From Aquincola tertiaricarbonis (GTDB lineage Bacteria; Pseudomonadota; Gammaproteobacteria; Burkholderiales; Burkholderiaceae_C), in NCBI RefSeq assembly GCF_000969605.1, contig NZ_JZUE01000002.1:1-64000 (forward strand): a stretch of DNA of 64,000 nucleotides, written 5' to 3'. The position numbers were made by a program, and so were the translations under genes. The notes under the pieces are model-generated. The model did no database searches. It worked only from the letters and a program-made list of their open reading frames with translations, and was not told where the DNA came from. Position 1 is the first letter of the stretch, and each line of letters starts with the position of its first letter. This document shows, in pieces, positions 9,451-19,493 of this stretch.

Positions 9451-10857
9451 ATGCTGCCGGTCCTCACGCTTGCCCATTGGCTGAGCCTGCACGGCCTGGT
9501 CACCGTGATCGCGCTGCTGATCTACGTGATCACCGCCCATGTGCTGGGTCAGCGGCGCCAGCCGGCGGCCGCCGTGGCCTGGGTGCTGTTCATCCTGCTG
9601 GTGCCTTACCTGGCGCTGCCCGGCTTCCTCATCTTCGGCTCGCGCAAGCGCACCCGGCCGGTGCGGCTGGCCGGCGCCCATCCGGTGGGCGAGGCCACCA
9701 GCTGGGCCGAGCAGACCGCGCTGGCACTGCGCCAGCCGGCTGCGGCACCGTATGCGGACCTGGCCATCCATGCCGACGGCGCGGCGGCCCGCGGCGCGCT
9801 GTGGGAGGTGATCGACCAGGCCCGCCATTCCATCGACCTGTGCACCTTCATCATCGGCCGCGATGCCTTCGGTCAGGCGGTGGTGGAGCGGCTGGCCGCG
9901 CGGGCGCGTGCCGGCGTCACCGTGCGGCTGATGCTCGATGGCCTGGGCGCGCTGATGGGCGGCCGGCCCGAGCTGGAAGTGCTGAAGGCCGCGGGCGGCC
10001 ATTCGGTGCAGTTCGTGCCGCCGCTGCATTCACCGCTGAAGGGCCGCACCAACTTGCGCAACCACCGCAAGCTGCTGGTGGCCGATGCCGGCCTGCCGAC
10101 GCAGCGGCTGTGGTGCGGCGGGCGCAACCTGGCCAGCGAGTACTTCGACGGCGAACCCGGCAGGCCCGCCTGGCACGACCTCAGCTTCGACCTGCGCGGC
10201 CCCTTCGTGCAGCAGGCCAGCGCGCTGTTCCGCCACGACTGGCGCTTTGCCGGCGGCCGGCCGCGGCTGCCCGCGCCGGCGCTGCCTGCCTTGCCGCCCC
10301 CCGGGCCCGGCCCGCAGTGCAGCGCCCGGGCGCAGATGGTGGCCAGCGGGCCCGACCAGCTGGACGACACCATCCAGTCGATGCTGGTGACGGCCGCCTA
10401 CCGCGCCCGCAGCCGGCTGATGATGGTCACGCCGTACTTCGTGCCCGACTCGTCCCTGCTGGCCGCGCTGTGCCTGGCGGCCCGCCGCGGCGTGGTGGTG
10501 GACCTGCTGCTGCCGGCCCGCTCCAACCACCGCATGTCCGACATTGCCCGCGGCCGCGCGCTGCGCGCGCTGGCCGCCGCCGGTGCACGGCTGTGGCTCA
10601 CGCCGCACATGCTGCATGCCAAGCTGGTGGTGGTGGACGAGGTGCTGGCCCTGGCCGGCTCGGCCAACATCGACAGCCGCAGCCTGTTCCTCAACTACGA
10701 GCTGATGGTGGCCTTCCACGACCAGCCGGCCATCGCCGCCTTCGCCCAGTGGTTCGAGCACGAACGCCGCCTGGCCCGGGCGCACCTGCCGCGCAAGGCC
10801 GGGCTGCTGCGCGACGTGGGCGAGGGCCTGGTGCTGTGGGTGGGCTTCCAGCTGTAG
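9451..10857 (+). CDS. cls: Cardiolipin synthase / phospholipase D family protein
   Basis: Condenses phospholipids to make cardiolipin at the inner membrane. The 468-residue protein has two N-terminal hydrophobic helices (about 10-30 and 40-62) and two PLD domains. Both HKD motifs are intact: His205, Lys207, Asp212 in NHRKLLVAD, and His389, Lys391, Asp396 in HAKLVVVD, each followed by a GG-RN or GSANIDSR element. The ATG at 9451 begins the first membrane helix and follows a GGAG about ten bases upstream. It stands alone between the phosphonate locus and tadA, 74 bp after the EamA gene. Membership of the ClsA/ClsC-like group is not resolved. Confidence 0.92.
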   Translation: MLPVLTLAHWLSLHGLVTVIALLIYVITAHVLGQRRQPAAAVAWVLFILLVPYLALPGFLIFGSRKRTRPVRLAGAHPVGEATSWAEQTALALRQPAAAPYADLAIHADGAAARGALWEVIDQARHSIDLCTFIIGRDAFGQAVVERLAARARAGVTVRLMLDGLGALMGGRPELEVLKAAGGHSVQFVPPLHSPLKGRTNLRNHRKLLVADAGLPTQRLWCGGRNLASEYFDGEPGRPAWHDLSFDLRGPFVQQASALFRHDWRFAGGRPRLPAPALPALPPPGPGPQCSARAQMVASGPDQLDDTIQSMLVTAAYRARSRLMMVTPYFVPDSSLLAALCLAARRGVVVDLLLPARSNHRMSDIARGRALRALAAAGARLWLTPHMLHAKLVVVDEVLALAGSANIDSRSLFLNYELMVAFHDQPAIAAFAQWFEHERRLARAHLPRKAGLLRDVGEGLVLWVGFQL

Positions 10858-10889
10858 GGCGTCGCATGGCCGGCTGGTAACGTAGCGGC

Positions 10890-11465
10890 ATGTCCGCAGT
10901 GCCTTCTCCATTGCCCGCCAGCCCGGCGGATGAACATGCCATGCGCCTGGCGCTGGACCAGGCCCTGAATGCGCAGCTGGCGGGCGAGGTGCCGGTGGGC
11001 GCGGTGATCCTGCGCCACGGCCAGGTGATCGCCACCGGCTACAACCGGCCCATCACCACCCACGACCCCACGGCGCATGCCGAGATCGTGGCGCTGCGCC
11101 ATGCCGCGCAGCTGCTGCAGAACTACCGCCTGCCGGAGTGCGAGCTCTTCGTGACGCTGGAGCCCTGCGCCATGTGCGCAATGGCACTGATGCATGCCCG
11201 CTTCAAGCGGGTGGTGTTCGCGGCGGCCGATCCCAAGACCGGCGTGGCCGGCTCGGTGATCGACCTCTTCGCCCAGCCCCAGCTCAACCACCACACCACG
11301 GTGCAGGGCGGCGTGCTGGCCGAGGCCAGCGCGCAGCTGCTGCGCGGCTTCTTCGCCGAGCGCCGCGCGCGGCAGAAGGCCCTGCAGGCCGCCCGCCGCG
11401 GCCCGCCCCCCATTCCCACCGGCGAGGCCACCGAGCTGCCCGCCGACCCGTCCCCCGAGCCCTGA
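10890..11465 (+). CDS. tadA: tRNA-specific adenosine deaminase
   Basis: Converts adenosine to inosine at the wobble position of tRNA-Arg(ACG). The 191-residue protein has the zinc-dependent cytidine deaminase motifs: His63-Ala-Glu65 in TAHAEI and Cys93/Cys96 in EPCAMC. It is longer than the E. coli enzyme because of a proline-rich tail of about 30 residues after the core, as often seen in Burkholderiales. Its TGA stop overlaps the ATG of the next gene (TGATG), so tadA and the LD-carboxypeptidase are translationally coupled. This coupling is a recurrent arrangement in related bacteria. Confidence 0.95.
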   Translation: MSAVPSPLPASPADEHAMRLALDQALNAQLAGEVPVGAVILRHGQVIATGYNRPITTHDPTAHAEIVALRHAAQLLQNYRLPECELFVTLEPCAMCAMALMHARFKRVVFAAADPKTGVAGSVIDLFAQPQLNHHTTVQGGVLAEASAQLLRGFFAERRARQKALQAARRGPPPIPTGEATELPADPSPEP

Positions 11466-12511
11466 TGACCGCCACCTCCCGCAAGACCGCCGCGCCGGCG
11501 CACGACCATGCCCACCATGACCACCGTCATGGCCATGACCACCACGGGCATGCCCACGATGCCCACCGCGACCATGCCGCCCACGGCGTGCCCGACGGCC
11601 CGCGCACGCTCACGTTGTTCTCGCCCGCGGGCGTGGTGGTGCAGGCCGCGCCGGTGCGCCGCGCCGCCCGCCGCCTGAAGGCCCATGGCTTCGAGGTCAC
11701 CATCGACGCCGATGCGCTGGGCAAGCACCAGCGCTTCGCCGGCACCGACGACATCCGCCTGGCCGCGCTGCACCGGGTGGCCGAGGCCGCACCCTCGGTG
11801 GCCCTGGCCACGCGCGGCGGCTACGGCATGTCGCGCCTGCTGGACCGCATCGACTGGCCGCTGGTAGCCCGCAGCATCGAGCGTGGCACGCGCTGGGTGG
11901 GCTACAGCGACCTCACCGCGCTGCAGCTGGGCCTGCTGGCCCATGCGCCGGCCGGCGTCACCTGGGCCGGGCCGATGGCCGCTGGCGACTTCGGCGCCAC
12001 CGACGAGGAGGGCGGCGTGGACGACGTGACCGAGGGCTGCTTCCTGGAGGCCATGTCCGGCGAGCTGGAAGCGCTGGGCTTCCGCACGGGCGAGGGCTTC
12101 GACGGCCTGGAAGCCCGCGGCACGCTGTGGGGCGGCAACCTGCGCGTCATCAGCACGCTGCTGGGCACGCGGCACTGGCCGGCCACGCGGCGCATCAAGG
12201 GCGGCATCCTGTTCATCGAGGAGGTGAACGAACATCCCTACAGCATCGAGCGCAGCCTGCTGCAGCTGCACCAGGCCGGCGTGCTGGCACAGCAGAAGGC
12301 CGTGCTGCTGGGCGAGTTCACCGCCTGGCGCAAGTCGCCGCTGGACCGCGGCTACACGCTGAAGTCGGCCATCGAGCACCTGCGCTCCGTGTGCCCGGTG
12401 CCCATCCTCACCGGGCTGCCCTTCGGCCATGTGCCCACCAAGGTATGCCTGCCGGTGGGCGCCAGGGTGACGCTGGCCGTGCAGGGGCGGGACGCCTTCA
12501 TCGGCTGGTAA
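11465..12511 (+). CDS. ldcA: LD-carboxypeptidase with histidine-rich N-terminus
   Basis: Serine peptidase of family S66 that removes the terminal D-alanine from murein tetrapeptides during cell-wall recycling. Of 348 residues, the catalytic Ser148 (GYSD), the general-base region Glu252 (FIEE) and His322 (GHVPTK) are all present. Unusually, residues 13-40 contain 14 histidines in 28 positions, alternating with Asp, Ala and Gly before the LTLFSPAG core begins near residue 49. Ordinary LdcA lacks this; it looks like a metal-binding tail. The start is fixed by the TGATG overlap with tadA. The protein has no signal peptide, so it is cytoplasmic. A microcin-type MccF activity cannot be excluded. 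Confidence 0.9.
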   Translation: MTATSRKTAAPAHDHAHHDHRHGHDHHGHAHDAHRDHAAHGVPDGPRTLTLFSPAGVVVQAAPVRRAARRLKAHGFEVTIDADALGKHQRFAGTDDIRLAALHRVAEAAPSVALATRGGYGMSRLLDRIDWPLVARSIERGTRWVGYSDLTALQLGLLAHAPAGVTWAGPMAAGDFGATDEEGGVDDVTEGCFLEAMSGELEALGFRTGEGFDGLEARGTLWGGNLRVISTLLGTRHWPATRRIKGGILFIEEVNEHPYSIERSLLQLHQAGVLAQQKAVLLGEFTAWRKSPLDRGYTLKSAIEHLRSVCPVPILTGLPFGHVPTKVCLPVGARVTLAVQGRDAFIGW

Positions 12512-12551
12512 TCACGGGGGCCGGCGCCAGGCTGTCTCCCACGGGACATCA

Positions 12552-12567
12552 AGTTGTACGTACAACT
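12552..12567. promoter_or_regulatory. 16-bp perfect palindrome upstream of the peptide ABC operon
   Basis: AGTTGTACGTACAACT is a perfect palindrome in the 187-bp gap before the binding-protein gene, 131 bp upstream of its ATG. TTGTAC/GTACAA arms suit a dimeric helix-turn-helix repressor such as a GntR-type protein. No regulator gene lies next to it, so the cognate factor would be encoded elsewhere. A TAGAAT hexamer at 12608 could be a -10 element, but no convincing -35 is seen. Confidence 0.5.
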
Positions 12568-12698
12568 CCCTGGCATGGAAGCTGCAAATCTGGCAGATGT
12601 CTTCTCCTAGAATCCGCGCCTTCCGTGGGGTGCCTGGGCCACGAGCCCGCAGTTCGCCAACGCGGCATAACGATCTGCGCAACACGCGAGGAGCATGC

Positions 12699-14924
12699 AT
12701 GGGCATTCATGGGTGGGTTCGATGGGGCAAGGCCTTGGCGGCCGCGGCGCTGGCCGCCGGCCTGGCCGCGTGCAACAACAATCCCTGGCCTGAAGATGCC
12801 GCCGCTTCCAACACGCTGTACACCGCGGCCATCGAGAACTCTCCCCGCCACCTGGACCCGGTGGCCAGCTACTGGTCGAACGACACGCCGTTCACCTACC
12901 AGATCTATGAGCCGCCCTACGGCTACCACTACCTGAAGCGGCCCTTCGTGCTGGTGCCGAAGAGCGCGGCCGAGGTGGTCAAGCCGCACTACCTGGACAA
13001 GAACGGCCAGCCGCTGCCCGACGATGCCGACAGTGCGGTGATCGCCGAAAGCGTCTACGACATCCCGATCAAGCCGGGCATCCTGTTCCAGCCGCATCCG
13101 GCCTTTGCCAAGGACGAGCAGGGCCGCTATCGCTACCACGCGATGAAGCCGGGCGAGCTGGGCGGCCGCCGCACGCCGGTGGACTTCGAGCACACCGGCA
13201 CCCGCGAGCTGGTGGCCGAGGACTTCGTCTACGGCCTGAAGCGGCATGCCACCACCCGCATCACCACGCCGATCGCCGGCATCTTCGGCGAGTACATCGT
13301 GGGCCTGCGCGAGTACACCGCGCTGGTCAAGGCCGAGGACGCCAAGCTGCGCGAAGGGCTGGATCCGTCCAGCCTGGACAAACCCTTCCTCGACTTCCGC
13401 CAGTGGCCGCTGGCCGGTGCCAGCGCACCCGAGAAGCACCTGCTGCGCATCCGCATCAAGGGCAAGTATCCGCAGTGGAACTACTGGCTGCAGATGACCT
13501 TCACCGCGCCGGTGCCCTGGGAGGCCGATGCCTTCTATGCCCAGCCCGGCATGGCCGAGCGCGGCATGACGCTGGACCGCTGGCCGGTGGGCACGGGCCC
13601 GTTCATGATGACCGAGTTCGTGCAGGACCGCCGGCACGTGATGGTGCGCAATCCCAACTACCGCGGTGAGCCGTATCCCTGCGAGGGCGACGAGATCGCC
13701 AAGGCCACCGGCCTGCTGGCCGACTGCGGCAAGAAGACGCCGTTCCTGGACAAGATCGTCGTCACGGTGGAGCGCGAGGCCGTGCCGCAGAAGGGCAAGT
13801 TCCGCCAGGGCTTCTACGACGTGGAGGTGTTCGAGCGCACCGACACCGGCAAGGACTACCTGGTGGACATGCAGGACTCCGACGCCGTGCGCCGCGAGTA
13901 CACCGAGAAGGGCTTCCGGCTGGACACCCGCTCCGACGTCAACAGCTACTTCATCGCCTTCAACATGCTCGACCCGGTGATCGGCGTCGGCAGCACGCCC
14001 GAGCAGGCCGAGCGCAACCGCAAGCTGCGCCAGGCCATCTCCATCGCCATCGACTGGGAGGAATACAGCAAGGTCTTCCCGAAGAAGGCGGGCGACACCG
14101 CCATGAGCCCGCTGCCGCCGGGCATCGTCGGCTCGCGCGAGGAGGAGCCGGGCTACTTCAACCCGGTGACGCACCGCCTGGTGGACGGGAAGGTGCAGCG
14201 CCGGCCCATCGCCGATGCCAAGCGGCTGCTGGCCGAGGCCGGCTACCCCAATGGCCGCGACGCCAGGACCGGCCGCCCGCTGGTGCTCAACTACGACTAC
14301 TACGCACCGCCCACGCCCGAGCGCAAGCCGGAGATCGACTGGGTGGTGCGGCAGTTCGCCAAGATCGACGTGCAGCTTGAGGTGCGCGCCACCGACAACA
14401 ACCAGTTCCAGGACAAGGTGCGCAAGGGCACCTACCAGGTGTTCTGGCTGGGCTGGAATGCAGACTACCCCGACGCGGAGAACTTCCTGTTCCTGCTGTA
14501 CGGCCCCAACGGCAAGACCAAGCACGACGGCGAGAACACCTCCAACTACGCCAGCGCCGAGTTCGACCGCCTGTACGGCCGCATGAAGACGCTGGACGAC
14601 GGCCCCGAGAAGCAGCAGCTGGTCGACGAACTGGTGAAGATCGCGCAGACCGACGCGCCCTGGACCATGGGCTTCTTCCCGCATGCGTCGGCTGCGGTGC
14701 AGCACTGGGTCTACAACTCGCGCCCGGCCATCCTGGTGCGCGACCAGGGCCGCTACCTGCGGGTGGATGCGGCCGAGCGGGTGGCGCGCCAGAAGGCCTG
14801 GAACCAGCCGGTGTGGTGGCCCGCCGTGCTGATGGCCGTGGCGGTGGTGGTGCTGGTGGTGGTGGCCGCGCGCAGCCTGCGCCGGCGCGAACGCATGAAC
14901 GCCCGTGGCGAAGTGCTGGCCTAG
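12699..14924 (+). CDS. Peptide-type ABC transporter substrate-binding lipoprotein with C-terminal membrane anchor
   Basis: Family 5 extracellular solute-binding protein (oligopeptide/dipeptide class) that should feed the permeases downstream. The 741 residues start with a lipoprotein signal peptide whose lipobox LAAC ends near residue 24. The large domain begins LYTAAIENSPRHLDP. A second anchor is unusual: a hydrophobic helix at about 706-723 followed by the basic RSLRRRER stretch, predicting an inner-membrane tether at the C-terminus. It is longer than classical DppA (about 535 residues). The ATG at 12699 follows a GAGGAG ribosome-binding site. It heads a four-gene operon with small gaps. 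The substrate (peptides) is inferred from family. Confidence 0.88.
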   Translation: MGIHGWVRWGKALAAAALAAGLAACNNNPWPEDAAASNTLYTAAIENSPRHLDPVASYWSNDTPFTYQIYEPPYGYHYLKRPFVLVPKSAAEVVKPHYLDKNGQPLPDDADSAVIAESVYDIPIKPGILFQPHPAFAKDEQGRYRYHAMKPGELGGRRTPVDFEHTGTRELVAEDFVYGLKRHATTRITTPIAGIFGEYIVGLREYTALVKAEDAKLREGLDPSSLDKPFLDFRQWPLAGASAPEKHLLRIRIKGKYPQWNYWLQMTFTAPVPWEADAFYAQPGMAERGMTLDRWPVGTGPFMMTEFVQDRRHVMVRNPNYRGEPYPCEGDEIAKATGLLADCGKKTPFLDKIVVTVEREAVPQKGKFRQGFYDVEVFERTDTGKDYLVDMQDSDAVRREYTEKGFRLDTRSDVNSYFIAFNMLDPVIGVGSTPEQAERNRKLRQAISIAIDWEEYSKVFPKKAGDTAMSPLPPGIVGSREEEPGYFNPVTHRLVDGKVQRRPIADAKRLLAEAGYPNGRDARTGRPLVLNYDYYAPPTPERKPEIDWVVRQFAKIDVQLEVRATDNNQFQDKVRKGTYQVFWLGWNADYPDAENFLFLLYGPNGKTKHDGENTSNYASAEFDRLYGRMKTLDDGPEKQQLVDELVKIAQTDAPWTMGFFPHASAAVQHWVYNSRPAILVRDQGRYLRVDAAERVARQKAWNQPVWWPAVLMAVAVVVLVVVAARSLRRRERMNARGEVLA

Positions 14925-14945
14925 ACGAAGCGGAGCCCTGACCCG

Positions 14946-15929
14946 ATGCTTTCCTATGTGATGCGCCGCATCGTCTACGGCGCGCTGATCCTGCTGGGTG
15001 TGAACCTGGCCACCTTCGTGCTCTTCTTCACCGTCAACACGCCGGACGACATGGCGCGGCTGAACCTGGGCGGCAAGCGCATCACCCAGGAGGCCATCGA
15101 GCGCTGGAAGGAGGAACGCGCCTACGACAAGCCGCTGTACTTCAATGCGCAGGCCCAGGGCACGGCCCAGCTCACCGACACCATCTTCTGGGACCGCTCG
15201 GTGTCGCTGTTCGCGCTGAAGTTCGGCCGCGCCGATTCAGAGAGCGCCGGCGACATCGGCGCCGAGGTGGCCACCCGCATGAAGGTCAGCCTGCAGATGG
15301 CGCTGCCGCTGTTCGTGCTGCAGGTGATCGCCAGCACCGCCTTTGCGTTGCTGCTGGTGATGCTGCGCGGCACGCGGCTGGACGTGTGGGGCGTGGTGGC
15401 CTGCGTGGTGATGTTGTCCATCTCCAGCCTGTTCTACATCATCGTGGGGCAGTTCCTGTTCTCGCGGGTGCTCAAGCTGGCGCCGATCTCGGGCTATGCG
15501 CCGGGGCTGGATGCGGTGAAGTTCCTGGTGCTGCCCATCCTGCTGTCGCTGGTGGCGCGGCTGGGCGGCGAGGCCCGGCTGTACCGGGCCATGTTCCTGG
15601 AGGAGATCGGCAAGGACTATGTGCGCACCGCCCGTGCCAAGGGCCTGTCGGAGGCGGTCGTCCTGTACAGGCATGTGCTGCGCAACGCGCTCATCCCCAT
15701 CATCACCAGCGCCGGCTCCTACCTGCCCTACGTGTTCCTCGGCAGCCTGGTGTTCGAGAGCTTCTTCGGCCTGCCGGGCCTGGGCGCCTACGTGATCGAG
15801 GCCATCGGCAAGCAGGACTTCGCCATCGTGCGCACGATGGTGTTCCTCGGCTCGCTGCTCTACATCGCCACCTATGTGCTGATCGACATCGCCTACACCT
15901 GGGCCGACCCCCGGGTGCGCCTCAGCTGA
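14946..15929 (+). CDS. Peptide-type ABC transporter permease, DppB-like
   Basis: A 327-residue inner-membrane permease with the N-terminal helix typical of DppB/OppB, then a hydrophilic segment of about 70 residues, then five further helices. The cytoplasmic coupling loop (YVRTARAKGLSEAVVLYRH) carries the EAA-type motif that docks the ATPase. A GGAG lies upstream of the ATG and the gene starts 21 bp after the binding protein. Together with the next permease it should form the heterodimeric channel. The length is close to that of family members; the specific solute is unknown. Confidence 0.9.
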   Translation: MLSYVMRRIVYGALILLGVNLATFVLFFTVNTPDDMARLNLGGKRITQEAIERWKEERAYDKPLYFNAQAQGTAQLTDTIFWDRSVSLFALKFGRADSESAGDIGAEVATRMKVSLQMALPLFVLQVIASTAFALLLVMLRGTRLDVWGVVACVVMLSISSLFYIIVGQFLFSRVLKLAPISGYAPGLDAVKFLVLPILLSLVARLGGEARLYRAMFLEEIGKDYVRTARAKGLSEAVVLYRHVLRNALIPIITSAGSYLPYVFLGSLVFESFFGLPGLGAYVIEAIGKQDFAIVRTMVFLGSLLYIATYVLIDIAYTWADPRVRLS

Positions 15930-15943
15930 CCTGCGAGCCTTCC

Positions 15944-17401
15944 ATGCCCAAGTTCGTTCTGCTCTGGACCGACGCCGCGATCTGGCTGCTGCTGCTGGCC
16001 CTGCTGGCTTATAGCCTGATGGTGGTGCGCAAGCCCGCGCTGTCGGCCAACTGGCGCAAGGTGTTCCGCGATCCGGCGGCGCTGGCGTCTTCCCTCATCC
16101 TGCTGCTGTGCCTGGGCATCACGTTGGTGGACAGCATCCACTACCGCCCGCTGCTGCCGCCGGCACCCGGCGCCGCCGCGGACGCCGGGCCGGCCTACGA
16201 CGCACGCACCCGCTCCCTGCTGGACATGCTGATGTGGGACCTGGTCGCTGCGCGGGAGTCCACCTACTCGCATCCGCTGGCCGCCGTCAGCTGGAACCGC
16301 GAATCCAGCGAGGTGGACGGCCAGGTGGTGCGCACCGCGCCGCGGCTTCAGTTCGGCGGCGCACACCTGAAGGACCCCGAGACCGAGCTGCTGGGCGACG
16401 TGGCCTGGCGGGCCGGCGTGGGCCTGCTGGCCGGCGCCCTGGCGGCCGCCTTGCTGACGGTGGCGCTGCTGGCCATGATCGGCCGTGCCCGCGGCACCGG
16501 CCTGGCCGAGACCTGGGCCGCCGTGCGACACCGCGAAGGGCAGGTGCCCTGGCATGCGCTGCTCATCACGCTGTGGCTGGTGGCCCTGGTGGTCGGCCCC
16601 AGCACCATGCTGTCCGGCCCCTACCACCTGATGGGCACCGACCGCACCGGCAACGACGTGCTGTACCAGGCCATCAAGAGCATCCGCACCGCCTTCGTCA
16701 TCGGCACGCTGGCCACCGTGGCCACGCTGCCGCTGGCGGTGGTGCTGGGCATCATGGCCGGCTACTTCAAGGGCTGGGTGGACGAGCTGATCCAGTACCT
16801 CTACACCGTGCTCAGCTCGGTGCCCAACGTGCTGCTCATCGCGGCCTGCGTGCTGATGGTGCAGGTGTTCCTCGACAAGCACCCGGAGCTGTTCGAGACC
16901 GGCGCCGAGCGGGCCGACCTCAAGCTCTTCCTGCTGTGCGTGGTGCTGGGCGCCACCGGCTGGGCCGGCCTGTGCCGCCTGCTGCGCGGCGAGACGCTCA
17001 AGCTGCGCGAGCTGGAATACGTGCAGGCCGCCAATGCCTTCGGCGTGGGCCATGGCCGCATCATGGTGCGGCACATCTTCCCCAACGTGGCGCACCTGAT
17101 GCTCATCGTCACGGTGCTGGAGTTCTCCTCGCTCATCCTCTACGAGGCGGTGCTGTCGTACGTGGGCGTGGGTGTCGATCCGTCGATGAACAGCTTCGGC
17201 GGCATGATCAACCTGGCCCGCTCCGAGATGAGCCGCGACCCGGTGGTGTGGTGGTCGTTCGCGGCGGCCTTCGGCTTCATGGTCACCGTGGTGCTGGCCG
17301 CCAACCTGTTCGCCGACGGCGTGCGCGACGCCTTCGATCCACGCGCGCGGACCTTCCGTGCCCGCGTGCTGCGGCGCGAACGCAAGACACAAGGGGCCTG
17401 A
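15944..17401 (+). CDS. Peptide-type ABC transporter permease, DppC-like, with extended N-terminus
   Basis: Second channel subunit, 485 residues against about 300 for DppC. The C-terminal 270 residues are the normal permease core, including the GTDRTGNDVL motif and the coupling loop ending VQAANAFGVGHGRIMVRH. The first 200 residues add two membrane segments (about 9-24 and 45-63), a hydrophilic periplasmic part and a third helix near 160-180. The ATG at 15944 is 14 bp after the previous gene. Such enlarged C-subunits occur with long binding proteins like the one here, so the two extensions may interact; that link is inference. Confidence 0.87.
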   Translation: MPKFVLLWTDAAIWLLLLALLAYSLMVVRKPALSANWRKVFRDPAALASSLILLLCLGITLVDSIHYRPLLPPAPGAAADAGPAYDARTRSLLDMLMWDLVAARESTYSHPLAAVSWNRESSEVDGQVVRTAPRLQFGGAHLKDPETELLGDVAWRAGVGLLAGALAAALLTVALLAMIGRARGTGLAETWAAVRHREGQVPWHALLITLWLVALVVGPSTMLSGPYHLMGTDRTGNDVLYQAIKSIRTAFVIGTLATVATLPLAVVLGIMAGYFKGWVDELIQYLYTVLSSVPNVLLIAACVLMVQVFLDKHPELFETGAERADLKLFLLCVVLGATGWAGLCRLLRGETLKLRELEYVQAANAFGVGHGRIMVRHIFPNVAHLMLIVTVLEFSSLILYEAVLSYVGVGVDPSMNSFGGMINLARSEMSRDPVVWWSFAAAFGFMVTVVLAANLFADGVRDAFDPRARTFRARVLRRERKTQGA

Positions 17402-17402
17402 C

Positions 17403-19301
<1,899 letters not shown>

Positions 19302-19493
19302 CGGTCGAGCGACGCGTTGCAGCATCCCAACGACAGTTGATGATTTTGATAGGTGGTAGCCCGAATAGATAGAAATATCGATTCTTCTGGCAGAAAGATT
19401 GCTTAACAATCAGCCTGTCCCTGCGAAATTAATACTTTCAGCAATGAATGTCTTGATGCAAGGCTGACTGTGCAATCAACTGCTAGGAGAAAT

